Shown: one piece after another, positions 44,461 through 52,829 of the stretch
How positions within the stretch are numbered: position 1 is the first letter of the stretch
How the letters are laid out: each line of letters opens with the position of its first letter
Source of the DNA: Streptomyces sp. WMMC500
GTDB taxonomy: Bacteria > Actinomycetota > Actinomycetes > Streptomycetales > Streptomycetaceae
NCBI RefSeq assembly: GCF_027497195.1
Contig: NZ_CP114905.1
Span: 7,914,001 to 7,978,000, forward strand
Direction of reading: 5' to 3'
DNA length: 64,000 nt
Notes under the pieces: generated by a model
Seen by the model: only the letters and a program-made list of their open reading frames with translations
Databases searched by the model: none
What the model was told of the DNA's origin: nothing
Made by a program: the position numbers and the translations under genes

Positions 44461-45717
44461 GTGGCTGAGGGGACGGCCGCGGCCCATCTCGACTGCACCG
44501 CGGGGGTGGCCGGCGACATGCTGCTCGGCGCCCTGCTCGACGCGGGCGCAGACCTCGCCGCGGTACGGGACGCGGTCGCGGCGCTCAAGGTCGACGGGCT
44601 CGGCGTGTCCGTGGCGCGCGACCGCCGCGGCGGCTTCGGGTGCAACCGCGTCACCGTCCACCGCCCCGCCGTCCCCGACCGCCACCGCCACCTCGCCGAC
44701 GTCCTCGCGGACCTCGACCGCGCGGCCGGCGCCGGACTCGCCGCGCGGGCCGCGGACTTCGCCGCCCGCGTCTTCCGGCTGCTCGCCGAGGCCGAGGGCA
44801 AGGCGCACGGCACCACGGCGGCGGAGGTCCACTTCCACGAGGTCGGCGCCTTCGACGCGCTCGCGGACGTCGTCGGCTGCGCCGCCGCACTCGACGACCT
44901 CGGCCTGCTCGCCCCCGGCGCCGCCGTCACCTGCTCCCCGCTGGCCGCGGGCAGCGGGGAAGTCGACTGCGCGCACGGCCGGATGCCCGTCCCCGTACCT
45001 GCGGTGCTGCACCTGGCAGCCGCCGGCGGCCTCGCGCTGACCGGCGGCGGGCTCGCCGGCGAGCGCACCACGCCCACCGGCGCCGCGCTCGTCGCCGCCC
45101 TCGCCGCTCCCGGCCCGCTGCCCGACATGGCGGTACGGGCCGTGGGCACCGGCGGCGGCAGCCGCGACACCCCCGACCGCCCCAACATCACCCGCGTCGT
45201 CGTCGGCACCCTCGCCGCCCCGGCGGCCGGCGGGCCCGCCGAGGGCGAGGTCACCGTCGTGGAGAGCACCGTCGACGACCTCGACCCGCGGCTGTGGCCC
45301 TCGGTCCTCACCGCCCTGCGCGCCGCCGGCGCGTGGGACTGCTGGACCACCGAGACCGTGGGCCGGCACGGCCGCCCCGGCCGCGTCGTCACGGCGCTGT
45401 GCGCGGCGGAGGTGCGGCCCGCCGTCGCCGACGCGCTGTTCCGCCACACCACCACGCTCGGCGTCCGCTGGTCCGCCCACCGGCGCCTGATGCTGCCCCG
45501 GCAGAGCGCCGTGGTGGCCGTGGGCCCGCCCGGCGCCGAGCAGCAGGTCACCGTCAAGGTCGCCGAAGGACCCGGCGGCGCGCTCACCGTACAGCCGGAG
45601 CTGGCCGAGGCGGAGTCCGCGGCGGCCGCGCTGGGCTGGCCCGTACGCGCGGTGTGCGAAGCTGCCGCAGTCCGCTACCGGGGCGACCTGGCGGTGCCGC
45701 GGCCCGCCACCGGTTGA
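44461..45717 (+). CDS. larC: nickel-pincer cofactor nickel insertase
   Basis: A 418-aa LarC. AHLDCTAGVAGDMLLGALLDAGAD is the N-terminal hallmark. The central part has VHFHEVGAFDALADVVG, CSPLAAGSG, GRMPVPVPAVLHL and GERTTPTGAALVAAL, and the C-terminal CTP-binding domain has VVESTVDDLDPRLWP. LarC inserts nickel into the pincer nucleotide using CTP. In Lactobacillus plantarum larC is split and joined by a programmed frameshift; here it is one continuous frame. GTG 44461 was taken as start because the conserved region follows directly; ATG 44428 is possible. There is a 143-nt gap after larB. Confidence 0.92.
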   Translation: MAEGTAAAHLDCTAGVAGDMLLGALLDAGADLAAVRDAVAALKVDGLGVSVARDRRGGFGCNRVTVHRPAVPDRHRHLADVLADLDRAAGAGLAARAADFAARVFRLLAEAEGKAHGTTAAEVHFHEVGAFDALADVVGCAAALDDLGLLAPGAAVTCSPLAAGSGEVDCAHGRMPVPVPAVLHLAAAGGLALTGGGLAGERTTPTGAALVAALAAPGPLPDMAVRAVGTGGGSRDTPDRPNITRVVVGTLAAPAAGGPAEGEVTVVESTVDDLDPRLWPSVLTALRAAGAWDCWTTETVGRHGRPGRVVTALCAAEVRPAVADALFRHTTTLGVRWSAHRRLMLPRQSAVVAVGPPGAEQQVTVKVAEGPGGALTVQPELAEAESAAAALGWPVRAVCEAAAVRYRGDLAVPRPATG

Positions 45718-45778
45718 CGCCGGTCCGCACGAGAAACAGAGACCGGCATATGCAAGACCAGACCAGGGGAGGGCACGA

Positions 45779-48142
45779 GTGACGGGGACTTACCGCATCG
45801 GGCGACTCGACGACGCGCACGTCCTGCTGACCGGGGCCACCGGCTTCATCGGGCAGGCGCTGCTGGAGCGGCTGCTGTCCGGCCATCCGGGCACCCGCGT
45901 CTCGATCGTCGTCCGCCCGCGGGGCAACGGCGGCGCCGCCGAGCGCTTCCGCCGCCTGCTGCGCAAGGACGTCTTCCGCGGCTGGCGCGAGCAGGTCGGC
46001 GACGAGGCCGCGTTCGCCGAGGCGGAGCGGCGCGTCACCGTCATCGAGGGCGCGCTCGACCGGCTGGACGACGTCGAGTTCCCCGGCGACATCGACGTGG
46101 CCATCCACTGCGCCTCGTCCGTCTCCTTCGACCCGCCCATCGACGAGGCGTTCCGCAGCAACGTCTCCGGTGCCGTCGCGCTGTACGAGAAGCTGGGGCG
46201 GCAGGAGCGCCCGCCGCACATCGTGCACATCTCCACCGCGTACGTCTCCAGCGGCGGCCAGGGCCTCGTCCGCGAGGGCCGGCTCACCCACGACATCGAC
46301 TGGCGTGGCGAGCTGGCCCAGGGCCTGGCCGCCCGCGACGACGTCGAGCGCGCCTCCCGCCGCCCCGAAGTGCTGCGCAAGGCGCTGGAGAAGGCCGGCC
46401 GGGACCACGGCAAGGCGGGACCGCAGATCGCCGCCAAGGACGCCGAGGACGCGCGCCGCGCGTGGGTGGAGGAGCGGCTCGTCACCCACGGCGCCACCCG
46501 CGCCGAGATCCTCGGCTTCTCCGACGTCTACACCTTCACCAAGGCGATGTCCGAGCGCGCCGTCGAGGAACTGTGGGCGGGCCGGCCCCTGTCCATCGTG
46601 CGGCCCGCGATCGTGGAGAGCGCGCTGCGCCATCCGTACCCCGGCTGGATCGACGGCTTCAAGATGGCCGACCCGCTGATCATCGCGTACGGCAGCGGGC
46701 TGCTGCGCGACATGCCGGGACAGCCGGACACCGTGATGGACGTCGTCCCCGTCGACCTCGTCGTCAACGCCACCCTCGCCGCCGCCGCGGCCCCGCCCGA
46801 GGAGGGCGCGGAGCCGCACTACTTCCACGTCGGCTCCGGCGCCACCAACCCCCTCACGCTGCGCGACCTGTACAAGCACGTGCACTCGTACTTCCGCCGC
46901 GACCCGCTGCCGGAGAGCAGCGGCCGCGGTCACGTACGGCCGCCGTCGTGGACCTTCCCCGGCGCCTCCCGCGTGGAGTTCGCGCTCGGCGCCGGCGAGC
47001 GCGCCGCGAACTTCGCGGACAAGCTCCTCGGCCAGTTGCCCGGCACCGAGCGCACCCAGGAGTGGGCGAGCAGGCTGCACAAGGAGAAGCGCTCCCTGGA
47101 GACGCTGCGCCGCTACTCCGATCTGTACGGCGTCTACACCCGTACCGCCGTCGTCTACGACGACCGCGAGCTGCGCGCGCTGGGCGACGCGCTGCCCGCC
47201 GACCGCGCCGCCGAGCACGGCTTCGACCCCGCCGAGATCGACTGGTACACGTACCTCGAAGAGGTCCACTGCCCCAAGGTCACCGCGCCGCTGCGGGCGA
47301 GAACCGGCGGGGGCCGCACCACCCGCAAGCCGAACCCGGCCGCGCTCCCGCCCGGCGCCGCCGCCGGGGGCAGCACCGCCGCCGTCTTCGACCTGGACGG
47401 CACGATCATCGCCTCCGACATCGTCGAGTCCTACGTCTGGACCCGGCTGGCGTCGCTGCCGCGCGGGCGCTGGGCGCCCGAGCTGTTCGACCTCGCCCGC
47501 AACGCGCCCCGCTACCTGCTCGCGGAGCGGCGCGACCGCGGCGACGTGATGCGCTCGTTCTTCCGCCGGTACGAGGGCGCGCGCGCCGAGGAGTTGCGCG
47601 CCCTGGTCGCCGAGCAGGTCGGCGACGCGCTGCTGCACCGCGTGATGCCCGAGGCGGTACGCCGCATCCGGGCCCACCGCGCCGCCGGCCACCGCACCGT
47701 GCTCATCACCGGGAGCCTCGACATCCTCGTGGAGCCGCTGCGGCCGCTCTTCGACGACATCGAGGCCACCCACCTCGCCGAGCACGACGGCGTCCTGACC
47801 GGCTTCCTGCGCACCCCGCCGATCGTCGGCGAGGGCCGCGCGGCGTGGCTGCAGAGCCACGCCCGCGAGCGGGAGCTCGACCTCGGCGCCAGCTTCGGCT
47901 ACGCCGACAGCTACTCGGACCGGCCGCTGCTGGAGGCCGTGGGCAAGCCGCACGCGGTCAACCCCGACACCCGGCTGTTCCGGCATGCCAAGCGCCACCG
48001 CTGGGAGATCGCCCGCTGGGGGACGCACACCGCGAGCCGCTGGGACGCGCTCGCGGGCACCGTGATCAGCCACACCCGGCCGCGGCCCGTACGGGCCCTG
48101 CCCGCGGCCGGCCGCACCGCACCCGACGGAGAGGCCCGATGA
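45779..48142 (+). CDS. fatty acyl-CoA reductase-like SDR fused to HAD-IB hydrolase
   Basis: A 787-aa two-domain protein. Residues 10-360 are an extended SDR of the NAD_binding_4 (fatty acyl-CoA reductase, male-sterility) type: VLLTGATGFIGQALLERLL (TGATGFIG at 18-25), HCASSVSFD, catalytic Tyr251-x3-Lys255 and RPAIVESAL. A FAR_C-like middle follows. From about 530 a HAD-IB phosphatase domain begins (VFDLDGTIIASDIVESY, nucleophile Asp538), with ITGSLDILVEPL and GYADSYSDRPLL. It likely reduces an acyl-CoA to aldehyde/alcohol and removes a phosphate in the same pathway. The GTG start at 45779 has a GGGGAGGG site. Confidence 0.87.
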   Translation: MTGTYRIGRLDDAHVLLTGATGFIGQALLERLLSGHPGTRVSIVVRPRGNGGAAERFRRLLRKDVFRGWREQVGDEAAFAEAERRVTVIEGALDRLDDVEFPGDIDVAIHCASSVSFDPPIDEAFRSNVSGAVALYEKLGRQERPPHIVHISTAYVSSGGQGLVREGRLTHDIDWRGELAQGLAARDDVERASRRPEVLRKALEKAGRDHGKAGPQIAAKDAEDARRAWVEERLVTHGATRAEILGFSDVYTFTKAMSERAVEELWAGRPLSIVRPAIVESALRHPYPGWIDGFKMADPLIIAYGSGLLRDMPGQPDTVMDVVPVDLVVNATLAAAAAPPEEGAEPHYFHVGSGATNPLTLRDLYKHVHSYFRRDPLPESSGRGHVRPPSWTFPGASRVEFALGAGERAANFADKLLGQLPGTERTQEWASRLHKEKRSLETLRRYSDLYGVYTRTAVVYDDRELRALGDALPADRAAEHGFDPAEIDWYTYLEEVHCPKVTAPLRARTGGGRTTRKPNPAALPPGAAAGGSTAAVFDLDGTIIASDIVESYVWTRLASLPRGRWAPELFDLARNAPRYLLAERRDRGDVMRSFFRRYEGARAEELRALVAEQVGDALLHRVMPEAVRRIRAHRAAGHRTVLITGSLDILVEPLRPLFDDIEATHLAEHDGVLTGFLRTPPIVGEGRAAWLQSHARERELDLGASFGYADSYSDRPLLEAVGKPHAVNPDTRLFRHAKRHRWEIARWGTHTASRWDALAGTVISHTRPRPVRALPAAGRTAPDGEAR

Positions 48143-49377
48143 GCCTGGCGCTTCAGTACCACCGTTCGCCCGCGCGCTTCCTGGCCGCCCGCGGGCTCAG
48201 CCGCACCCGCAACCGTGCCGCCGGCTCGCTGGCCGGCTCGCTCGCCCCGCTGCGGCTCACCCGCGACCGGCGCGACCTGCCCAAGGGCGACGGCTGGACC
48301 CGGCTGGCGCCCAGCCTGTCCGGCATCTGCGGCTCGGACCTCGGGATGCTCAACGGCACCGTGTCGCCGTACCTGGCGGCGCTGACGTCCACGCCGTTCG
48401 TGCCGGGACACGAGGTCGTCGGCACCACCGTCGACGACCTGCCGGCCATCCCGCGCGGCACCCGCGTCGTGCTCGACCCGGTGCTGTCCTGCGCGGTACG
48501 CGGCCTGCCCGAGTGCGACGCCTGCCGCGCCGGGCACACCAACCGCTGCGACCACATCACCTCCGGGCACCTCTCGCCCGGCATGCAGACCGGCTACTGC
48601 GCCGACACCGGCGGCGGCTGGGCCCAGCGCATGGTCGCCCACGAGCACCAGCTCCGCCCGGTGCCCGACGACCTGCCGGACGAGCGCGCGGTGCTCATCG
48701 AGCCGCTGGCCTGCGCGATCCACTCGGTGCGCCGGGTGCCGATCGAGCCGGGCGCCGCGGTGCTGGTCATCGGGGCCGGCACGGTGGGTCTCTTCACCGT
48801 GCTGGCGCTGCGGCAGCTCACCGAGGCGGGCACCATCCACGTGGTCGCCAAACACGGCCACCAGCGCGAACGGGCGCTTGCGCTGGGCGCGGACGAGGCC
48901 GTGGAGCCGGACCGCGCGCTGCGCGCCGTCCGCCGGATGACCTCGGCGCTCGCCCAGCGCCCCGAGATGGGCGCGGAGTTCCTGCTCGGCGGGGTGGACA
49001 TCGCCTTCGAGTGCACCGGCGGCGGCGCCGGCCTGGACACCGCGCTGCGTACCGTACGGGCCGGGGGCACGGTCGTCGTCTCCGGCATCCCGGGGGGCGC
49101 CGACCTGACCCCGCTGTGGTACCGGGAGCTGAGCCTCGTGGGCGCGTACACGACCAGACGCCGCGAGGACGTGACGGACGACGAGCGCGACGCGGGCCCC
49201 GACGGCCGCGCCGGCACCGACTTCGACAAGGCGGTGCAGCTCGCCGCCACCGCGCCCCTGGACGGCTACGTCGAACGCTATGCGCTCCAGCAGTGGCGCC
49301 CCGCGCTGGAGCACGCGTTCGCGGCCGGCTCCGCGGGTTCCGTCAAGATCGCCTTTGACCCGACCCTGGACGGCTGA
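48139..49377 (+). CDS. zinc-dependent alcohol dehydrogenase (MDR family)
   Basis: A 412-aa medium-chain dehydrogenase. The catalytic zinc site is SGICGSDLG and PGHEVVG. Structural-zinc-like cysteines are present (CAVRGLPECDACRAGHTNRCDH), and the Rossmann fold is AAVLVIGAGTVGLFTVLALRQL. The first 45 residues (LAARGLSRTRNRAAGSLAGSL) form an extra basic segment not usual in the family. It overlaps the reductase/HAD gene by 4 nt and probably interconverts the alcohol and aldehyde or keto form of that enzyme's product. Confidence 0.88.
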   Translation: MSLALQYHRSPARFLAARGLSRTRNRAAGSLAGSLAPLRLTRDRRDLPKGDGWTRLAPSLSGICGSDLGMLNGTVSPYLAALTSTPFVPGHEVVGTTVDDLPAIPRGTRVVLDPVLSCAVRGLPECDACRAGHTNRCDHITSGHLSPGMQTGYCADTGGGWAQRMVAHEHQLRPVPDDLPDERAVLIEPLACAIHSVRRVPIEPGAAVLVIGAGTVGLFTVLALRQLTEAGTIHVVAKHGHQRERALALGADEAVEPDRALRAVRRMTSALAQRPEMGAEFLLGGVDIAFECTGGGAGLDTALRTVRAGGTVVVSGIPGGADLTPLWYRELSLVGAYTTRRREDVTDDERDAGPDGRAGTDFDKAVQLAATAPLDGYVERYALQQWRPALEHAFAAGSAGSVKIAFDPTLDG

Positions 49378-49508
49378 CCGGGCACGAATGGCAGGGTAGG
49401 GGCCGACACCGGAGTCGGCCGCCCCCCACCGCCGTACGCAGCCGCCGGGCACCCGACGCCCGCACCGCCGCCCGCTGCAGGCGCCGGCGACCACACTGAG
49501 GAGAGAGC

Positions 49509-51086
49509 GTGAGCAGACCAGGCTTCGTGCTGGAAGTCGACGAACGAACCCCGCCCCTGCTGGTGCACGAGGGCGAGAATTTCCGGCTGGAGCGGCTGCC
49601 CCACGGCACCCGGGTGATCTACCCGCCCGACTCGCTGCCCGGCATCCGCGACCTCGACGGGGTCATCCGCCGCGCGCTGCTCGAACCGCACGGCAGCGAA
49701 CCCCTGCCCGAGCTGCTGTTCGCCGGCATGCGGCTGACGATCGTCTTCGACGACCTGTCGCTGCCGCTGCCGCCGATGCGCCGGCCCGACGTGCGCCAGC
49801 GCATCATCGAGCAGGTGCTGGAGATGGCGGCGGCCAAGGGCGTCGACGACGTCGAGCTGATCGCCGCCAACGCCCTGCACCGGCGCATGACCCCGGCGGA
49901 GCTGCAGCACGTCGTGGGCGACCGGGTGTTCCGGTCGTTCTTCCCGCAGCACCTCACCAACCACGACGCGGAGGACCGCGACAACCTCGTGCACCTCGGC
50001 GACACCGCGGAGGGCGAGGAGGTCGAGATCAACCGGCGGGCGGCCGAGAGCGACCTCGTCGTCTACGTCAACATCACCTCGACGGCGATGAGCGGCGGGC
50101 CCAAGTCGGTGTCGGTGGGCCTGGCCAGCTACCGCAGCATCCGCCACCACCACAACGTGCACACGCTGCGGCACTCCCGGTCGTTCAACGACCCGCCGAA
50201 GTCGGCCATGCACCACTCGTACAACCGCATGCACGACCTGATCGGCGGCCAGGTCAAGGTGTTCACCGTCGAGACGACGCTGAACAACGACACCTTCCCG
50301 TCCGCCACCCGCTTCCTCAACAAGCGCGAGTGGGAGTGGAACTACGGCGACCAGGCCGCGTACCTCGCCTCCCGGCGCGGCAACGCGCTGATGACGCCGT
50401 CGATGCGGCGCCGGCTGTGGCACAAGACGGAGGCGCCGTACGGGGTCACGGGAGTGAACGCCGGCGCGCCGAGCGAGGTGCACCCGATCACCCTGCGCAA
50501 CGTCCACCGCCAGCAGCTCACCGAGGTGCAGGGGCAGGCCGACGTCGCGGTCTACGGCCTGCCGTACATCTGCCCGTACAACGTCAACTCGGTGATGAAC
50601 CCGATCCTGACGATGTGCCTGGGCCTCGGCTACTTCTTCAACCTCTACCTGAACAAGCCGATCGTGCGGGAGGGCGGCGTCGGGATCTTCTACCACCCGA
50701 TGCCGAACGAGTTCCACCCCGTCCACCACCCCAGCTACATCGACTTCTACGAAGAGGTGCTGGCCGAGACCACCGACCCGGCGGTCATCGAGGCCAAGTT
50801 CGAGAAGCAGTTCGCCACCGACCCGTGGTACACACACCTCTACCGCAAGAGCTACGCCTACCACGGCGTGCACCCCTTCTACATGTGGTACTGGGGCGCC
50901 CACGCAATGCAGCACCTGGGTCAGGTCATCTTCGTCGGCGCGGACCGGAGCGCGGCCTCCCGGCTCGGCGTGCAGTCGGCGTCGACGCTGAACGACGCGC
51001 TGCAACTGGCCTCGCAGACGGTGGGCACCAGCCCCTCCATCACGTACCAGCACATGCCGCCGCTGACCCTGGCGTCCGTCCGATGA
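49509..51086 (+). CDS. LarA-family nickel-pincer enzyme, divergent
   Basis: A 525-aa LarA homologue (DUF2088 plus C-terminal domain). Residues expected to hold the nickel-pincer nucleotide are present: Lys199 (MSGGPKSVSVG), with His215 sixteen residues later as in lactate racemase (Lys184/His200), and His124 (ANALHRRMTPAEL) for the first catalytic His. The second catalytic His of lactate racemase, ten residues before the Lys, is absent here (NITSTAMSGG), and the protein is about 100 aa longer. It is therefore unlikely to be a lactate racemase. GAGGAGAG precedes the GTG start. It overlaps the acyltransferase gene by 4 nt. It probably racemises or epimerises a 2-hydroxy acid or a hydroxylated lipid. 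Confidence 0.88.
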   Translation: MSRPGFVLEVDERTPPLLVHEGENFRLERLPHGTRVIYPPDSLPGIRDLDGVIRRALLEPHGSEPLPELLFAGMRLTIVFDDLSLPLPPMRRPDVRQRIIEQVLEMAAAKGVDDVELIAANALHRRMTPAELQHVVGDRVFRSFFPQHLTNHDAEDRDNLVHLGDTAEGEEVEINRRAAESDLVVYVNITSTAMSGGPKSVSVGLASYRSIRHHHNVHTLRHSRSFNDPPKSAMHHSYNRMHDLIGGQVKVFTVETTLNNDTFPSATRFLNKREWEWNYGDQAAYLASRRGNALMTPSMRRRLWHKTEAPYGVTGVNAGAPSEVHPITLRNVHRQQLTEVQGQADVAVYGLPYICPYNVNSVMNPILTMCLGLGYFFNLYLNKPIVREGGVGIFYHPMPNEFHPVHHPSYIDFYEEVLAETTDPAVIEAKFEKQFATDPWYTHLYRKSYAYHGVHPFYMWYWGAHAMQHLGQVIFVGADRSAASRLGVQSASTLNDALQLASQTVGTSPSITYQHMPPLTLASVR

Positions 51087-52111
51087 GCGGCGCGAAGGGC
51101 CCCGCCAAGGGCCGCCGGTCCGGGAAGGGCAGCCTGCGCGGCGACCTCGCGATGGTGCGGGCGGGCCGCGACTGGCGCGGCCGCGCGCTGGCCCCCCGCG
51201 GCTACCGGACCCCGGGCGGCAGCGCGGCGGGCTTCGGGGCGGGGAAGGTGGAGCAGAAGACCTTCCCCACCGCGTGGGCGCGCACGCCCGCGGCGCGCGC
51301 CGTGCGCAACGTGCTCCAGCGCGGGGTGCTCAAGCAGTACGCCTGGGCCAAGACCCGGCCGCAGATCGAGGGCCTGGACCTGCTGGAGTCGCTGCGCGGC
51401 CCGGCGATCTTCGTCGCCAACCACTCCAGCCACCTCGACACCCCGCTGATCCTCGGCTCCCTGCCCCGCCGCATCGCCGACCGCACGGCGGTCGGCGCGG
51501 CGGCGGACTACTTCTTCACCTCCACGGCGGTCAGCATCACGACCGCCCTGATGTTCAACGCGTTCCCCGTGGACCGCTACGGGTCGCGCCGCGGCGGGGT
51601 GTCGCTGCCGGCGGAGCTGATCGACGACGGCTGGAGCCTGCTGCTCTACCCGGAGGGCACGCGGTCCCACGACGGCTGGATGAGCTCGTTCAAGATGGGC
51701 GCGTCGAGGCTGTGCGTGAACATGGGCATCCCGGTCGTCCCGGTGGCGGTCCGCGGCACGTTCGCGGCCATGCCGCGCGGCAAGGCCCTCCCGACCCGCA
51801 CGGGCACGCGCCTGGTGGTCCGCTTCGGCCGCCCCCTGCCCCCGCAGGAGGGCGAGTCGGTCACCGACTTCCGCGCCCGCATGCTGCGCCACATCGCCGC
51901 CCTGTGGGCGGAGGAGGACCTGGGCTGGTACCAGTCGCTCCGCGCGGCGGAGGAGGGCCGCCTGACCCTCCCCGAGGGCCGCACGACGGCGCTCCCGCTG
52001 ACGGCGACGCCGGTGGAGCAGGGGAAGCCGGTGGCGGAGTGGCGACGGGTGTGGGAGGCGACGAGACCGTCGATGGGGGACGGCCGCCGGAAGGTGTGGC
52101 GGGACGACTGA
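51083..52111 (+). CDS. PlsC-type 1-acyl-glycerol-phosphate acyltransferase
   Basis: A 342-aa acyltransferase. Catalytic motif I is VANHSSHLDTPL (His-x4-Asp), motif II NAFPVDRYG, motif III LLYPEGTRSHDG and motif IV VPVAVRGTF. The first 60 residues are basic and Gly-rich, so they may be a membrane-binding tail. It follows the LarA-like gene with a 4-nt overlap and ends the locus. It probably transfers an acyl chain to an sn-glycerol-phosphate or other hydroxyl acceptor made by the upstream enzymes at the inner membrane face. Confidence 0.9.
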   Translation: MSGAKGPAKGRRSGKGSLRGDLAMVRAGRDWRGRALAPRGYRTPGGSAAGFGAGKVEQKTFPTAWARTPAARAVRNVLQRGVLKQYAWAKTRPQIEGLDLLESLRGPAIFVANHSSHLDTPLILGSLPRRIADRTAVGAAADYFFTSTAVSITTALMFNAFPVDRYGSRRGGVSLPAELIDDGWSLLLYPEGTRSHDGWMSSFKMGASRLCVNMGIPVVPVAVRGTFAAMPRGKALPTRTGTRLVVRFGRPLPPQEGESVTDFRARMLRHIAALWAEEDLGWYQSLRAAEEGRLTLPEGRTTALPLTATPVEQGKPVAEWRRVWEATRPSMGDGRRKVWRDD

Positions 52112-52116
52112 GCGCG

Positions 52117-52140
52117 CGCCCCCGCGGCGCGGCGGGGGCG
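52117..52140 (+). terminator. 9-bp hairpin after acyltransferase gene
   Basis: Perfect arms 52117-52125 and 52132-52140 with a 6-nt loop, starting 5 nt after the stop codon; likely end of the lar-locus transcript. Confidence 0.6.
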
Positions 52141-52829
52141 TTGTCCGCGCCGGAGGCGCGGTTGCGGGGGTCCGGTGGACCTTGAGGGGCGCAGCTTCTC
52201 CGCGGGGGTCCGGGCGGAGCCCGTAGAGGCTGTTTGCGCGCGAGCCGCGCCGGCGGGTTTCGTGGAGCCGCGAGAGGGCGCGGGGGCGGAGCCCTCGGAT
52301 CCGGCCGTGCCGAAGGCACCGAAGTGGGGTTGAGTGCGGAGGCCGGGGCTGCTGTGGGCGCGCCCAGACGCGCCGGCGGGTTCGTGCTGGAGCCGCGAAG
52401 GGTGCGGGGGCGGGGCCAGGCGGGAGGCGCCCTCGGATGCGGCCGTGCCGGAGGTGTGGTTGCGGAGTTGGGGGCGGAGCCCCGGGATGCCGTCCGTGTG
52501 CGGAAATGCGGTGGCGGGGATCGGGGTGGAGCCCGAGGGGCGTAGCCCCGCCGGGGGTGCGGGGGCGGAGCCCCGGGTGGGCCGTGCCGGAGGTGTGGTT
52601 GCGGGTTTCGGGGCGGAGCCGCGGGGGTGTAGGGGGTAGCCCCGCCGGGGGTGCGGGGGCGGAGCCCCCGGGTGGGCCGCGCCGGAGGCGCGGCCGCGGG
52701 GTCCGGGGCGCAGCCCCGGTTTCGGGAAGGGGCGGGGTCGGGGAAAACCCCCCCGGTACGGCACCACGCGGGTACGGGGAGCACCGCGCCACCCCGCCGG
52801 TGTCAGTGCGCGGTGGCAGACTCGGGACC
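52141..52829. repeat. GC-rich intergenic repeat patch
   Basis: This noncoding stretch of about 690 bp is built from alternating short modules: 'CGGGGGCGGAGCCC', 'GCCGTGCCGGAGGTGTGG' and 'GTTGCGGG...'. A 25-nt sequence occurs identically at 52441-52465 and 52580-52604, and the segment 52714-52745 matches the NuoE-NuoF linker DNA at 31 of 32 positions. Most modules are inverted G-run/C-run pairs able to form hairpins. Long open frames through it are compositional and have no family features. Confidence 0.8.

Noticed and set aside
49509..51086. Lactate racemase as the product name for the LarA-like protein
   Set aside because: One catalytic His is missing and the context is lipid-like, so only the family name is justified.
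52437..52829. Coding sequence through the GC-rich repeat patch
   Set aside because: Open frames there follow the repeat modules, exist in several frames at once and have no family features; the polymerase start at 52830 is supported by homology of its N-terminus and a -10 box.
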